A DNA stretch of 64,000 nucleotides from assembly GCF_000013985.1 (NCBI RefSeq), contig NC_008048.1:496001-560000 (forward strand). The letters are read 5' to 3'. Below are positions 1 through 9,223 of this stretch, piece by piece (position 1 is the stretch's first letter; each line of letters opens with the position of its first letter). The position numbers were made by a program, and so were the translations under genes. The DNA is from Sphingopyxis alaskensis RB2256. GTDB lineage: Bacteria > Pseudomonadota > Alphaproteobacteria > Sphingomonadales > Sphingomonadaceae. The notes beneath the pieces were generated by a model, which did no database searches, had not been told where the DNA came from, and worked only from the letters and a program-made list of their open reading frames with translations.

Positions 1-866
1 TCGCCGCCAAGCACGGGCGACTTTGCGCTTTGGTTCCCGCTCGCTGCGGCGCGGCCGCGGGGTCCGTTGAAATAATCCTGTATCCACGGATGCTGGGTGG
101 CAAGCAGTTCGGGGATGGTGCCGACCGCGATCACCCTTTTCTCCGCGAGCACGGCAACGCGGTCGCACGTCGCGTAGAGCGTGTCGAGGTCGTGGGTGAT
201 GAGAAAGACGGTGAGCCCCATCGTGTCGGCCAGTTCGCGGATCAGCGCGTCGAACTTGGCGGCGCCGATGGGATCGAGCCCCGCGGTCGGCTCGTCGAGA
301 AAAAGCAGCGCGGGGTCGAGCGCCAGCGCGCGCGCGAGGCCCGCGCGCTTGACCATGCCGCCCGACAGTTCGGCGGGATATTTGGGTCCGGCATCGGGCG
401 GCAGCCCGACCATCTGCACCTTGTAGGCGGCGATCTCGTCGAGCAGCTTCGCGTCGAGCCGTGGATAGAATTCGCGCAGCGGCACCTGGATATTCTCGGC
501 GACGCTCAGCGTCGAGAAGAGCGCGCCGCCCTGGAACATCACCCCCCAGCGGCGGCGCAGGTCGCGCGATTCCTCTTCGTCGGCGATCGTGTCGAGCGTC
601 TTGCCATAAACCTCGATCTCGCCCGCCGTCGGCGTCTGCAGCCCGATGATCGAGCGCATCAGCACCGACTTGCCGGTGCCCGACCCGCCGACCACGCCAA
701 GGATTTCGCCCGAGCGCACGTCGAGGTCGAGCCCGTCGTGGACCACGGCATCGCCGAACTGGTTTCTGAGGCCGCGGATGCATATGGCGCGGTCGAAGGC
801 TTCGGGGCGCACCGCGTCGGCGGCGGCCAGTTCTTCGCGGATTTCGCTGTTCTGTTTCCCGGCCAT
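1..866 (-). CDS. mlaF: Mla-type ABC transporter ATP-binding protein (partial)
   Basis: ATPase of the Mla phospholipid transport system that maintains outer-membrane lipid asymmetry; it acts on the cytoplasmic face of the inner membrane with MlaE. I read 288 codons from an ATG at 866 with no stop before the left edge, so the C-terminus lies outside. The Walker A loop is GGSGTGKS, the signature LSGGM and Walker B LLFLDEPTAGLDP, followed by the switch region FLITHD. The start overlaps the mlaE stop by an ATGA, showing translational coupling. A substrate-binding mlaD gene would be expected just off the left edge; that is inference from the usual order. Confidence 0.9.
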   Translation of the reverse strand, partial: MAGKQNSEIREELAAADAVRPEAFDRAICIRGLRNQFGDAVVHDGLDLDVRSGEILGVVGGSGTGKSVLMRSIIGLQTPTAGEIEVYGKTLDTIADEEESRDLRRRWGVMFQGGALFSTLSVAENIQVPLREFYPRLDAKLLDEIAAYKVQMVGLPPDAGPKYPAELSGGMVKRAGLARALALDPALLFLDEPTAGLDPIGAAKFDALIRELADTMGLTVFLITHDLDTLYATCDRVAVLAEKRVIAVGTIPELLATQHPWIQDYFNGPRGRAAASGNQSAKSPVLGG

Positions 867-1972
867 CAATTCCACCCGAGCGACGAGAAGAAGACCGCGA
901 AAAAGGCGTCGAGGACGATGACGAGGAAGATGGCGGCGACCACCGCCGAGGTCGTCCGCTGGCCCACTTCCTCCGCATTCTGGCGCACCTGCATCCCTTC
1001 GTAACAGCCGGTGACGCCGATCAATATGCCGAACACCGGCGCCTTGATCAGCATGATCCAGAAATCGGTCATCGGGATGATTTCGCGCAGCCGCTGGATA
1101 TAGGTGAGCGGCGGGATATCGAGCCCGACCCAGCAGAAAAGGCCACCCCCCGCGATCGCGCAAAGGCTGGCGTAAAAGCCGAGCAGCGGCATGGTGATCG
1201 TCGAGGCGGCGACGCGCGGCAGCACGATCGCCTCCATCGGCGACACGCCGATCGTGCGCATCGCGTCGACCTCTTCGGTCAGTTTCATCGTCCCGATCTG
1301 TGCGGCAAAGGCGCTGCCCGACCGGCCCGCGACCATGATCGCGGTCATCAGGAGGCCCAGCTCGCGGATCGAGGCGCGCCCGACGAGGTTGATCGTGAAC
1401 ACCTCCAGCCCGAATTGTTCGAGCTGCACCGCGCCCTGCTGCGCGATGACGATACCGATCAGAAAACTCATCAGGCCGATGATGGGCAGGGCGTCGACGC
1501 CGACGGTCTGAAAGCGCGTGACGATCGCGTTCCAGCGCAGGCGTCGGCGGGCGCGGATCTGGTTGAAGATCGCGACGATCATCGCACCGAAAAAGCCGAC
1601 GATGCCGAGCAGTTCGTTCCAGACCGCGACGCTGGCCGTGCCGATCTGTTCGAGCATTCGTACCCATGCCGGGCGGCGGTCGCGGTGGACGCGATATTCG
1701 CTCTTGTCGCTCGCGAGCGCGTCGAGCAGCCGCTGCGCATCGGCGCTCGCGCCGGTGATCCTGGCGTCGTGGTCGGCGGCGGTGCGCGTGACGATCCACG
1801 CGCCGACGGTATCGATGCGGTCGATCGCCGACAGGTCCAGCGTTGCGATCGGCCCGAGCGCGTCGAGCCGTGCGGGCAGGTCGCCAAGCCGCGCGAGCGT
1901 CAGCCGCCCGGTGAAGCGAACCTCGACGCCATCGGCGCCCTCGCTATGTTCGAAATCCGCCCTGGCCACCAT
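866..1972 (-). CDS. mlaE: MlaE-family ABC transporter permease with N-terminal STAS-like domain
   Basis: Integral membrane permease of the Mla lipid ABC transporter, 368 residues. The last 260 or so carry the MlaE/YrbE fold: hydrophobic segments around IVGFFGAMIVAIF, LPIIGLMSFLIGIVIA and the conserved stretch RELGLLMTAIMVAGRSGSAF, then EEVDAMRTIG and VLPRV. The first 100 residues resemble a STAS domain (RFTGRLTLARL, LDLSAIDRIDTVGAWIV), which in E. coli is the separate protein MlaB, so MlaB and MlaE functions look fused here. First gene of the leftward operon; mlaF follows with a 1-base overlap. Divergent from the HAD phosphatase. Confidence 0.92.
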   Translation of the reverse strand: MVARADFEHSEGADGVEVRFTGRLTLARLGDLPARLDALGPIATLDLSAIDRIDTVGAWIVTRTAADHDARITGASADAQRLLDALASDKSEYRVHRDRRPAWVRMLEQIGTASVAVWNELLGIVGFFGAMIVAIFNQIRARRRLRWNAIVTRFQTVGVDALPIIGLMSFLIGIVIAQQGAVQLEQFGLEVFTINLVGRASIRELGLLMTAIMVAGRSGSAFAAQIGTMKLTEEVDAMRTIGVSPMEAIVLPRVAASTITMPLLGFYASLCAIAGGGLFCWVGLDIPPLTYIQRLREIIPMTDFWIMLIKAPVFGILIGVTGCYEGMQVRQNAEEVGQRTTSAVVAAIFLVIVLDAFFAVFFSSLGWN

Positions 1973-2074
1973 CGTGCGGGCGACATTGGATTATTTGCCG
2001 GGGCACGGCAAGCGAATCCATGGGACTTGTCGGCAGTGCTTGGCCGCGGCACCGCCGCCTTCTATGAGGAAGCC

Positions 2075-2794
2075 ATGGAAGAGCCGCTCGCCACGCCGAC
2101 GCCCGGTTATGCGCACCGCGTCGCCATCTATGACATGGACCGCACGATCACCCACTCGGGGACGTACAGCGGCTTCCTCATTCATGTTGCGCTGCGGCGT
2201 CAGCCATGGCGATTGCTGCTTTTGCCGCTCATCGGGCTGGCGGGCGCGGCCTATGCGCTGCGCCTGATCGATCGCGCGCGGTTGAAAGCGATCAATCTGC
2301 GGCTGCTCGTCGGCAAGCGGTTTTCCCGCGCCGAAATCGCCCCGCTTGCCGAAAGCTATGCCGACAAAGTCGTCGCGTGCGGCGTGCATCCCGCCGCGCT
2401 CGAACAGATTGCGGCGGACCGCGCGGCGGGATATCGGCTGCTGCTCGCGACCGCGTCGTTCCACCTTTATGTCGATGCGATCGCGCGGCGGCTGGGGATC
2501 GACGATGTGCTCGCCACACGGCTCGACGAGCCCGACGGCGCCGATCATATCCACGCGCGGCTGTCGGGCGACAATTGTTATGGCGATGCCAAGTTTGCGC
2601 GCATTTCGGGCTGGCTGACCGACAATGCGATCACGCGCGAGGACGCGCATATCCGGGCCTATTCGGACCATGTGTCCGATCATCCGATGCTGCGCTTCGC
2701 CGACGAAGCCGTCGCGACGACGCCGTCGCGCGGGCTGAAGCGGCTGGCGCCGCGGATGGGGTGGCAGGTGGTCGACTGGCGGGCGCGAAAGTAG
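2075..2794 (+). CDS. HAD-IB family phosphatase
   Basis: Predicted phosphoserine-phosphatase-like hydrolase of the haloacid dehalogenase superfamily, 239 residues. Motif I is DMDRTIT (DxDxT with the nucleophile and acid/base Asp), motif II LLLATAS, and motif IV includes YSDHVSDHPML. Between them a hydrophobic segment (LLLLPLIGLAGAAYAL) may be a cap helix or membrane-associated stretch, seen in HAD-IB proteins acting near membranes. The ATG at 2075 is chosen because it has an AGGA five bases upstream; a much longer frame reaching into mlaE was rejected. Substrate unknown. Confidence 0.8.
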   Translation: MEEPLATPTPGYAHRVAIYDMDRTITHSGTYSGFLIHVALRRQPWRLLLLPLIGLAGAAYALRLIDRARLKAINLRLLVGKRFSRAEIAPLAESYADKVVACGVHPAALEQIAADRAAGYRLLLATASFHLYVDAIARRLGIDDVLATRLDEPDGADHIHARLSGDNCYGDAKFARISGWLTDNAITREDAHIRAYSDHVSDHPMLRFADEAVATTPSRGLKRLAPRMGWQVVDWRARK

Positions 2795-2858
2795 GACGGC
2801 GGGTGGCTGTGCTGGAGGCGAAGGTCGGTTTTGGAGTGGTGAGCAGACGTTGAGAAAT

Positions 2859-2998
2859 CCTCCCCATCACTTGCGATGGGGAGGGGGACCGCCGCGAAGC
2901 GGTGGTGGAGGGGTCGCGAGCGTCAGCGAGCGCTGCGCGCTCGACCCCTCCGTCAGCCCTGCGGGCTGCCACCTCCCCATCGCAAGTCGATGGGGAGG
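2859..2998. repeat. Large palindromic repeat, CTCCCC class
   Basis: Intergenic element between two convergent genes. Outer hairpins at 2859-2884 and 2973-2998 both contain CCTCCCCATC paired with GATGGGGAGG; inner arms GGAGGGGTCG and CGACCCCTCC pair with each other. It resembles elements at 22511, 43741 and 49450 in size and in its run of CTCCCC at each end. Confidence 0.75.
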
Positions 2999-3051
2999 AA
3001 CTTATGGCCGTAACCGGTCGTTTCCGGCCATCCCCCCCCAACCAGCCCCTC

Positions 3052-4344
3052 TCAAACCGCGTCCAGCGCCTGCGCGAAGTCGGCGATCAGATCGTCGGGG
3101 TCTTCGATGCCGATCGACACGCGCACCAGATTGTCGGTGATGCCGAGCGCTTTTTTGCGTTCGTCGGGCACCGACAGGTGCGTCATTGCGGCGGGATGGC
3201 TGGCGAGCGTTTCCGTGCCCCCCAGGCTGACCGCGAGCTTGGCGATCTGCAAGGCGTCGAGGAAACGGAAGCTCTCGGCCTCGCCGCCCTTGATGAAGAG
3301 CGAGAAGGTCGATCCGGCGCCGGTGCAGTGGCGGTCGAAAATATCCTTCTGCCGCGCATCGCTGATGAAGCCGAGATAGCCGAGCCCCTCGACTTTCGGA
3401 TGATCGCGAAGGAAGGTGCAGACCTTCAGCGCATTTTCGCCCGCGCGGCGCATGCGCAGTTCGAGCGTTTCGAGGCTGCGCAGCAGCATCCAAGCGGTAT
3501 TCGGGTCACAGATCGTACCGATCGTGTTGCGCATCGGGCGGATGATGTCGAGCAACCGCTGGTCGCCCGACACGCCGCCCGCGACGAGGTCCGAATGGCC
3601 GCCGGCATATTTGGTGAGGCTGTAGATGACGAGTTCGGCGCCCTGTTTCAGCGGCTGCTGCCACAGTGGGCCGAGGAAGGTGTTGTCGATGGCGATCGCG
3701 GGCTTTTGCTCGCCCGGAAAAGCGGTGTCGCGCGCAGCGCGGACGGCCTCGACATCGACCAGCGCGTTGGTCGGGTTCGCCGGGCTTTCGAGATAGACGA
3801 GCGCGACCTTGCCGCCCTTCTGGCTGGCGAGCGCCTGCGCGCGCGCAAGAATGACGTCGATGTCGTCACGCGATGCGCCCGCCGGAAAGTCGACGAAGCT
3901 CACGCCGAAGCGCGACAGGATACGCGCGATCAGCGTTTCGGTGGCGGCATAGAGCGGACCCGAATGGACGATGACGTCATTCTGGCCGACCAGCGCGAGG
4001 AGCAGGGTGGCGATCGCCGACATGCCGCTCGAAAAGACGAGGCTGTCGTCGGCGCCGTCCCACACCGCAAGCCGGTCTTCGAGGATTTCCTGATTCGGAC
4101 CGTTGAAGCGCGAATAGACGAGGCCATCGGCGGGGCCTTCGCGCTTGCCGGTGATATGTTCGAAGAAGCGTTTGCCCGCCGCCGCGCTTTCAAAGGCGAA
4201 GGTCGAGGTGAGGAAGATCGGGGGTTTGAGCGAGCCTTCGGACAGCACGGGATCATAGCCGAGCCCCATCATCAGCGTCGCGGGGCTGAGCTCCCGGTCG
4301 CCGATCTTTTTGCTATTCGTCTTGGGTTTGCCGCGCATGGCCAT
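3052..4344 (-). CDS. Cystathionine gamma-synthase/lyase family PLP enzyme
   Basis: PLP-dependent enzyme of the Cys/Met metabolism family (gamma-elimination or gamma-replacement on homoserine or cysteine derivatives), 430 residues, cytoplasmic. Seen: substrate segment PPIFLTSTFAFES, YSRFNGPNQEILEDRLA, FSSGMSAIATLLLAL, NPTN, and the PLP lysine in SLTKYAGGHSDLVAGG. The long-N-terminus subtype common in alphaproteobacteria fits the length. The ATG at 4344 is preferred over an in-frame start at 4386 because AGGAG lies seven bases before it. Whether it makes cystathionine or degrades methionine (MGL-like) cannot be told from sequence alone. Confidence 0.85.
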   Translation of the reverse strand: MAMRGKPKTNSKKIGDRELSPATLMMGLGYDPVLSEGSLKPPIFLTSTFAFESAAAGKRFFEHITGKREGPADGLVYSRFNGPNQEILEDRLAVWDGADDSLVFSSGMSAIATLLLALVGQNDVIVHSGPLYAATETLIARILSRFGVSFVDFPAGASRDDIDVILARAQALASQKGGKVALVYLESPANPTNALVDVEAVRAARDTAFPGEQKPAIAIDNTFLGPLWQQPLKQGAELVIYSLTKYAGGHSDLVAGGVSGDQRLLDIIRPMRNTIGTICDPNTAWMLLRSLETLELRMRRAGENALKVCTFLRDHPKVEGLGYLGFISDARQKDIFDRHCTGAGSTFSLFIKGGEAESFRFLDALQIAKLAVSLGGTETLASHPAAMTHLSVPDERKKALGITDNLVRVSIGIEDPDDLIADFAQALDAV

Positions 4345-4414
4345 GAAACTGCTCCTGATGATGGTGCGGTCCTTATAGCGCACCAAGTTTCGTTTGAAAC
4401 TATATTGCGCGGGG

Positions 4415-5821
4415 TCAGGCGATCGCCGCGATCGCCCAGATCACGCCGATGAGCAGCGGCACGCCGATGATGTCGAGCGCGAACCCCGCCTTCAAAATGC
4501 GGGGGAGCGCGATATGCCCCGTCGCCCACGCCAGCGCATTGGGGCCGGTGCCCGACGGCAGCATGAAGCCCCAGCTCGCCGCCATCGCGACGGGAAGCGC
4601 GAGCAATATGGGGTCGGCGCCGGTGGCGGCGATCAGCGCCGCGAGCACGGGCATGATCCCGCTCGCGGTCGCGACATTGCTCGCAAATTCGGTGACGAGG
4701 ATGGTCAGCGCGACGATGATCGCGGCGAGGGCGATCGTCGGGATGCTGCCGAGCGGCGCGAGGACGGCGCCCAGCCATGCGGCAAGCCCGCTCGCGGTGA
4801 TTGCGGCGGCGAGCGCGAGGCCGCCGCCGAACATCATGATGACGCCCCACGGCGCGCGGTCGGCCTCTTTCCAGATCAGGAGCGGGCGGCCGGTGCCGTC
4901 GGGCAGCACGAACAGGAGCAGGCTGCCGGCGACGGCAATCGTGCCGTCGGTCAGCGCGCCGTCGGGCAGGAAGGGTTCAAGCCACGGCTGCGCGATCCAG
5001 GCAGCGAGGACGGCGAGGAAGATGGGGACGACGCGGCGCTCGGCAGTCGACCAGATCGCCTGATTGCCGAGCGCGGCGGCGGCGGCGCGGCCGTCGAACG
5101 GATGGTCGGCGAGCCGCTGGACGCGCGCGACGGCGAACATGGCGACCGGCACCGACAGGATCACCACCGGCACACCATAGATCGCCCAGTCGAGGAAGGC
5201 GATGCGAAGGTCCAGCGCCTTTTCGATCAGCCCCGCGGCGATCGCGTTGGTCGGGCTGCCGACGAGCGTGCCGAGCCCGCCGAGCGAGGCGGCAAAGGCG
5301 ATGCCCATCATCACCGCGCCGGCAAAACCGTTCGTCTCGCCCTCCCGCACCCCGCCCGCGCGCACGACAGCGAGCGCGATGGGGATCATGATGAGCGTCG
5401 TCGAAGTGTTCGAGATGAACATGCTGAGCAGCGCGGTCGCTGCCATGAAGGCGAAGAGCAGCCCCGATGCGGTCGGCGAGGCGCGCTTCAACAGCGCGAG
5501 CGCCAGCCGCCGGTGCAGTCCGACGCGCTCGATCGCGAGCGCGAGAAAAGCCCCGCCGAGGATCAGGAACAGGATCGGCGAATAATATTCCTTGGCGATG
5601 GCATTGGCGTCCATCACCCCGAAGGTGGGAACGGTGAGAAAGGGCAGCAGCGCGGTGACGGTGAGCGGCAGCGCCTCGGTCATCCACCAGATCGCCATCA
5701 AGACGGTGAGGGCGGCGATGCGCCAGGCGGTGAGTTCCATGCCCGCAGGGGCGGGGGCAAGGAGCATGGTGCAAAAGACGACGAGCCCGCCGATCAAGCC
5801 CAACCAGCGCGTGCGCGTCAT
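4415..5821 (-). CDS. SLC13/DASS family anion transporter
   Basis: Inner-membrane sodium-coupled carboxylate or sulfate transporter, 468 residues with about a dozen hydrophobic segments. The two family Asn-Thr-type substrate motifs are visible: SNTSTTLIMIP in the first half and LPSGTGPNALAWATGHI near the end; EFASNVATAS lies in the second repeat. The substrate (C4-dicarboxylate, citrate or sulfate) is not decided by sequence. It stands alone, 70 bases from the trans-sulfuration gene on the same strand, and a palindromic repeat lies upstream of its start. Confidence 0.85.
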   Translation of the reverse strand: MTRTRWLGLIGGLVVFCTMLLAPAPAGMELTAWRIAALTVLMAIWWMTEALPLTVTALLPFLTVPTFGVMDANAIAKEYYSPILFLILGGAFLALAIERVGLHRRLALALLKRASPTASGLLFAFMAATALLSMFISNTSTTLIMIPIALAVVRAGGVREGETNGFAGAVMMGIAFAASLGGLGTLVGSPTNAIAAGLIEKALDLRIAFLDWAIYGVPVVILSVPVAMFAVARVQRLADHPFDGRAAAAALGNQAIWSTAERRVVPIFLAVLAAWIAQPWLEPFLPDGALTDGTIAVAGSLLLFVLPDGTGRPLLIWKEADRAPWGVIMMFGGGLALAAAITASGLAAWLGAVLAPLGSIPTIALAAIIVALTILVTEFASNVATASGIMPVLAALIAATGADPILLALPVAMAASWGFMLPSGTGPNALAWATGHIALPRILKAGFALDIIGVPLLIGVIWAIAAIA

Positions 5822-5850
5822 TCGTCCCCCTCTTCCGTCCCTGTCACCTC

Positions 5851-5926
5851 GTCATCCCGGCGAAGGCCGGGATCTCACCCTATCGGATTACCGCACCGGC
5901 GAGATCCCGGCCTTCGCCGGGATGAC
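5851..5926. repeat. Short palindromic repeat, GTCATCCCGG class
   Basis: A 76-base element running from GTCATCCCGGCGAAGGCCGG to the inverted end CCTTCGCCGGGATGAC, with a central part CCCTATCGGATTACCGCACC. It matches the copy at 34258-34333 in 75 of 76 positions and shares both ends with 39720-39795. It sits in the gap between two leftward genes. Confidence 0.9.
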
Positions 5927-5940
5927 GGATGAGTGTGTCG

Positions 5941-6702
5941 CTACCTCAACCCGATCACCGACAATTGGCGGCCATAGCTGTTTTCGCCTTTGTGGCACGC
6001 CCGCCGATAGCTGAAATAATCCTGGGGCAGGGCATAGGTGTCCTGCCCGCCGATGGCAATTCGCGCGACCCCGGCGGCGGCGAGGCGCGCGGCGACATAG
6101 GCGGCGATGTCGAACATTGCGTGGCCGGGCTTGGCCGCGGCGAAGAAGCGCTCGTTCGCCGGATCGTCGGCGACGAAGCGCTCCACAAAACCATCGTCGA
6201 CCTCATAGGAGGCGCGGCCGATGCACGGGCCGACCGCCGCGGCGATGGTGGCCCGGCGCGCACCGAGGCTTTCCATTGCGGCCAGCGTCGCGTCGGTGAC
6301 ACCGGCGAGCGCGCCCTTCCAGCCTGCATGGGCTGCGCCGATAACGCCCGCCTCGCGGTCGGCGAAAAGGACGGGGACGCAATCGGCGGTCAATATGCCA
6401 AGCAAGAGGCCGGGCGTGCGGGTCGCCATCGCGTCGGCTTCGGGCCGCGCCGCAAGGTCGGTGCGTTCGTCGACGATGATGCAGCGATTGCCATGCACCT
6501 GATAAAGGCCGGTCAGCGCCGCGCCCGGCAGAACGGCATCGGCAACGCGCCGCCGGTTCTCGGCGATCAGCGCGGGATCGTCGCCCGAACCGAGGCCGCA
6601 ATTGAGCGAGGCAAGATCACCCGTCGACACGCCGCCGCGGCGCCCGAAAAATCCGTGCGCGATGCCGTCCAGCGTCGGCGCGGTGACAAAAGGCGCGTTC
6701 AC
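5941..6702 (-). CDS. pgeF: Peptidoglycan editing factor PgeF (YfiH/laccase-domain protein)
   Basis: Zinc-dependent amidase of the DUF152 family that removes mis-incorporated residues from peptidoglycan precursors; older annotation calls it multicopper polyphenol oxidase. 253 residues with the metal-site motifs QVHGN, TADCVPVLFAD, GAAHAGWKG and AAVGPCIG, all expected for the family. Last gene of the run lgt-midA-GNAT-pgeF; its start overlaps the GNAT stop by four bases (6699-6702). Role assignment rests on known family biochemistry. Confidence 0.92.
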   Translation of the reverse strand: MNAPFVTAPTLDGIAHGFFGRRGGVSTGDLASLNCGLGSGDDPALIAENRRRVADAVLPGAALTGLYQVHGNRCIIVDERTDLAARPEADAMATRTPGLLLGILTADCVPVLFADREAGVIGAAHAGWKGALAGVTDATLAAMESLGARRATIAAAVGPCIGRASYEVDDGFVERFVADDPANERFFAAAKPGHAMFDIAAYVAARLAAAGVARIAIGGQDTYALPQDYFSYRRACHKGENSYGRQLSVIGLR

Positions 6703-7217
6703 AGGTCGAGCCGGAAGAAACGATCTTCGTCGATATGATTGCCGACGCGAAAGGCGTTGCGGCCGACATCGACGAAGCCATAGCGGCGGTAAAAGGCCTG
6801 CGCGCGGTTATTCTCGACAAAGACCGAGAGATAGAGGATCGACGCGCGCGCCCGCGCCCAGGCGATGCCCCAGTCCATCAGCGCCGCAGCAACGCCGGTG
6901 CCCTTCGCGGCTTCGGCGACATAAAGCTGGTGCAGTTCAACCGCATCGTCGGTCGGCTGATCGGGCGGCAGGTCGAAATCGACCGGCCCCATCTTGATGA
7001 AGCCCAGGATGGCCCCGCCCTCTCCGCGCACCAGCGCAATGCCATGATCGGGGTCCGCGATCTGCGCGCGAACGCGCGCGGGCGGGTTCCAGTCGGCAAG
7101 GAAGGCGGCGAGGTCGGCGGGATCGTAAAGATGCGCGAAGGTGTCTTTGAACGACGCCTCGGCAAAGGCGCTGATCGCTTCGGCATCGGCGGGTTCGGCG
7201 AGCTGGATGGCGCTCAT
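6699..7217 (-). CDS. GNAT family N-acetyltransferase
   Basis: Acetyl-CoA-dependent acetyltransferase of 172 residues. The fold is recognisable from VELHQLYVAEAAKGTGVAAALMDW (acetyl-CoA loop of the form Q/RxxGxG/A) and LYLSVFVENNRAQAFYRRYGF, the standard motif B region. AGGAG lies seven bases before the ATG at 7217. It overlaps pgeF by four bases and the midA stop (7214) by four bases, so it is translated as part of that operon. The substrate (amine, amino acid or protein N-terminus) is unknown. Confidence 0.85.
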   Translation of the reverse strand: MSAIQLAEPADAEAISAFAEASFKDTFAHLYDPADLAAFLADWNPPARVRAQIADPDHGIALVRGEGGAILGFIKMGPVDFDLPPDQPTDDAVELHQLYVAEAAKGTGVAAALMDWGIAWARARASILYLSVFVENNRAQAFYRRYGFVDVGRNAFRVGNHIDEDRFFRLDL

Positions 7218-8284
7218 AGGGGATCTCCTGTGAAACCAGCGGGCGTGGGCCAGTTCGGCGCGGTGAAGGCGATCGCCTTGAAAAGCTCGCCCATCGCGTC
7301 GGCGTTCACCAGCCGGTCGCGCCGGCCCTGCAATTCGTCGGCGCGCGCGGGCGCGGCGGCGACAAGCGAGGCCAGCCGCGCGTCGATGCCCATCCGGCGC
7401 AGCCAGGCCCCCTGCGGCGAGGGGCCGGCGACGGCGACGCCGCCCGACCGCGCGGCATCGGCCAGCGCGGCAAAATCGACATGCGCGGTGAGGTCGGCCT
7501 CGCCGGGGTCGGCGAAGGGATCGGCAAAACCGTGCGCCTTTACCGCCTGCAACGTGTCGCCCGCGGCGGGGCCGGTGTAGCCGTAGTCGATCGCCAGCAT
7601 TGCGCCGCCCTGCCGCGACAGGCGAAAAGCGCAGCGCTGCATGATCGCGGCGGCGACGGGCATGGTTTCGACGATCGTGCCCTCGGCCGCGCCGCGCAGC
7701 GCGGCGGGGATCGCTTCGTCGGCGGAGACGTCGCCTGCTACGGCCATTCGCGCGTCGCCCGCGCGCCCGACCATGCGTTCGCGCCAGCCGTCCGCGGTGC
7801 GGACATATTGGTGGATCGGCAGCGCGTCGAAAAACTCATTGGCGACGATGAGCAACGGCGCGTCGCCCGGCAGCGCATCGACCTCGTCATGATGCTGCGC
7901 CGCGGGCAGGCGCGCGAGCTGCGCCGCGCGCAGCGCCGGGCTGGTTTCGACGAGGTGGATGCCGACGGGCTCGCAGCCGAAACGCGCCATGGTGCGCAGC
8001 GCGTCGGCGGCGAGCGTGCCGCGGCCGGGACCAAGCTCGACATAGCGAAAGGCGGGGTTCCCCGCGCGCGTCCACAGGTCGGCGATCCAGATGCCGACCA
8101 TCTCGCCGAACATCTGGCTGATTTCGGGCGCGGTGGTGAAATCACCCGCGGCGCCGAGCGGGTCGCGCGTCGCATAATAATGTGCGTTCGCCGCCGCCAT
8201 ATAGTCGGCGACCGTCACCGGCCGCGCCGCCGCGATGTCGTTTATCAGTTGCCGGGGAGTCGGAGGGGCTTCACGCAACGGCAT
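7214..8284 (-). CDS. Class I SAM-dependent methyltransferase, MidA/NDUFAF7 family
   Basis: Homologue of mitochondrial NDUFAF7/MidA, which methylates an arginine of complex I subunit NDUFS2; the bacterial role is less certain. 356 residues. Seen: [18 protein letters not shown] near the N-terminus, SAM-binding [29 protein letters not shown] and [10 protein letters not shown], all typical. The ATG at 8284 is chosen; it overlaps the lgt end by 14 bases, and a longer frame to 8335 lacks family sequence. NDUFS4-like and possibly NDUFAF6-like genes also occur in this window. Confidence 0.88.
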   Translation of the reverse strand: MPLREAPPTPRQLINDIAAARPVTVADYMAAANAHYYATRDPLGAAGDFTTAPEISQMFGEMVGIWIADLWTRAGNPAFRYVELGPGRGTLAADALRTMARFGCEPVGIHLVETSPALRAAQLARLPAAQHHDEVDALPGDAPLLIVANEFFDALPIHQYVRTADGWRERMVGRAGDARMAVAGDVSADEAIPAALRGAAEGTIVETMPVAAAIMQRCAFRLSRQGGAMLAIDYGYTGPAAGDTLQAVKAHGFADPFADPGEADLTAHVDFAALADAARSGGVAVAGPSPQGAWLRRMGIDARLASLVAAAPARADELQGRRDRLVNADAMGELFKAIAFTAPNWPTPAGFTGDPL

Positions 8285-9146
8285 CGGGTCCGGCGATCGG
8301 CTCGATCCGCTGGCGGCGCCCCTTCGCGGTCGCAACGAGCCAGATGCCCGCGAGCAGCATCGGGATCGTCAGCGTCTGCCCCATGGTGAGGCCCCACGGC
8401 AGCGTGCCGAGCTGGGCATCGGGTTCGCGCACGAACTCGACCGCGAAGCGGCTGAGGCCATAGACGATCGCCGCCGTGCCGAACAGGAAGCCGGGCTTGT
8501 AGCGCGCGTCGGTGCGCCAGAAGAAGAAGGCGAGGATCGCCATCATCAACAGGCCCTCCAGCCCCGCTTCGTAAAGCTGGCTGGGGTGGCGCGGGTCCAT
8601 CGTGCCGCTGTCCGGAAAGATGATCGCCCATGGCACCGTCGTCGCGCGCCCCCACAGCTCGCCGTTCACGAAATTGGCAAGGCGGCCGAAAAAGAGGCCA
8701 AAGGGAACGACGCACGCGATATAGTCGCAGAAGCGCAGGAAGCTGAGCTGGTCCTTGCGCGTCACATACCAGATCGCCACCAGAACGCCAACGACGCCGC
8801 CGTGGAGCGACATGCCGCCGTCCCACAGTTTGAATACCGCCAGCGGATCTTCGATATAGGCGCCGAGGTTATAGAAGAGCACATAGCCGAGCCGCCCGCC
8901 GAGGATGATACCGAGCATGGCATAGAAGATCATGTCGTCGGCGTGGCGCCGCGCCATCGGGGCGCCAGGCCGCCCAATCAGCTTCAGCAGATACCAGTAA
9001 CCAACGAAAATCCCGGCGAGATAGGCGAGCGCATACCAGCGGATCGGCAGGCCGAAGACGCTGAACGCGATCTCGCTGTTGGGGCCCATCATATCTTCAA
9101 AGTTAAGATATTGCGTTGCTTCGGCTAAGGTTGCAAAAAGAAACAT
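8271..9146 (-). CDS. lgt: Prolipoprotein diacylglyceryl transferase
   Basis: Inner-membrane enzyme that transfers diacylglycerol from phosphatidylglycerol to the lipobox cysteine of prolipoproteins, the first step in lipoprotein maturation. About 291 residues with seven hydrophobic segments. The Lgt signature is present as [14 protein letters not shown], together with [11 protein letters not shown] and [13 protein letters not shown]. Start uncertain: the ATG at 9146 gives the normal length but its GGAAGG is 13 bases away; 9092 is the alternative. First gene of a four-gene operon; the divergent acyl-CoA synthetase starts 78 bases away. Confidence 0.93.
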   Translation of the reverse strand: MFLFATLAEATQYLNFEDMMGPNSEIAFSVFGLPIRWYALAYLAGIFVGYWYLLKLIGRPGAPMARRHADDMIFYAMLGIILGGRLGYVLFYNLGAYIEDPLAVFKLWDGGMSLHGGVVGVLVAIWYVTRKDQLSFLRFCDYIACVVPFGLFFGRLANFVNGELWGRATTVPWAIIFPDSGTMDPRHPSQLYEAGLEGLLMMAILAFFFWRTDARYKPGFLFGTAAIVYGLSRFAVEFVREPDAQLGTLPWGLTMGQTLTIPMLLAGIWLVATAKGRRQRIEPIAGPDAVA

Positions 9147-9223
9147 ATAGTCGCGCGGTCCTTCCCCAGGAGAGGCCTCCCCATAAGGGGTAAGGCGAGC
9201 GAGACCAAGAGGAGAGATGCACG

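Noticed and set aside
1415..2074. Upstream extension of the HAD phosphatase frame
   Set aside because: It runs antisense through mlaE and lacks family sequence; the ATG at 2075 has a good ribosome site.
5851..5926. Ordinary rho-independent terminator
   Set aside because: The same 76-base sequence recurs elsewhere with an identical centre and lacks a T-run, so it is a repeat family, though it could stop transcription incidentally.
5941..6702. Laccase or polyphenol oxidase
   Set aside because: The old name comes from weak assays; motif and length place it in the PgeF peptidoglycan-editing family, and no multicopper motifs are present.
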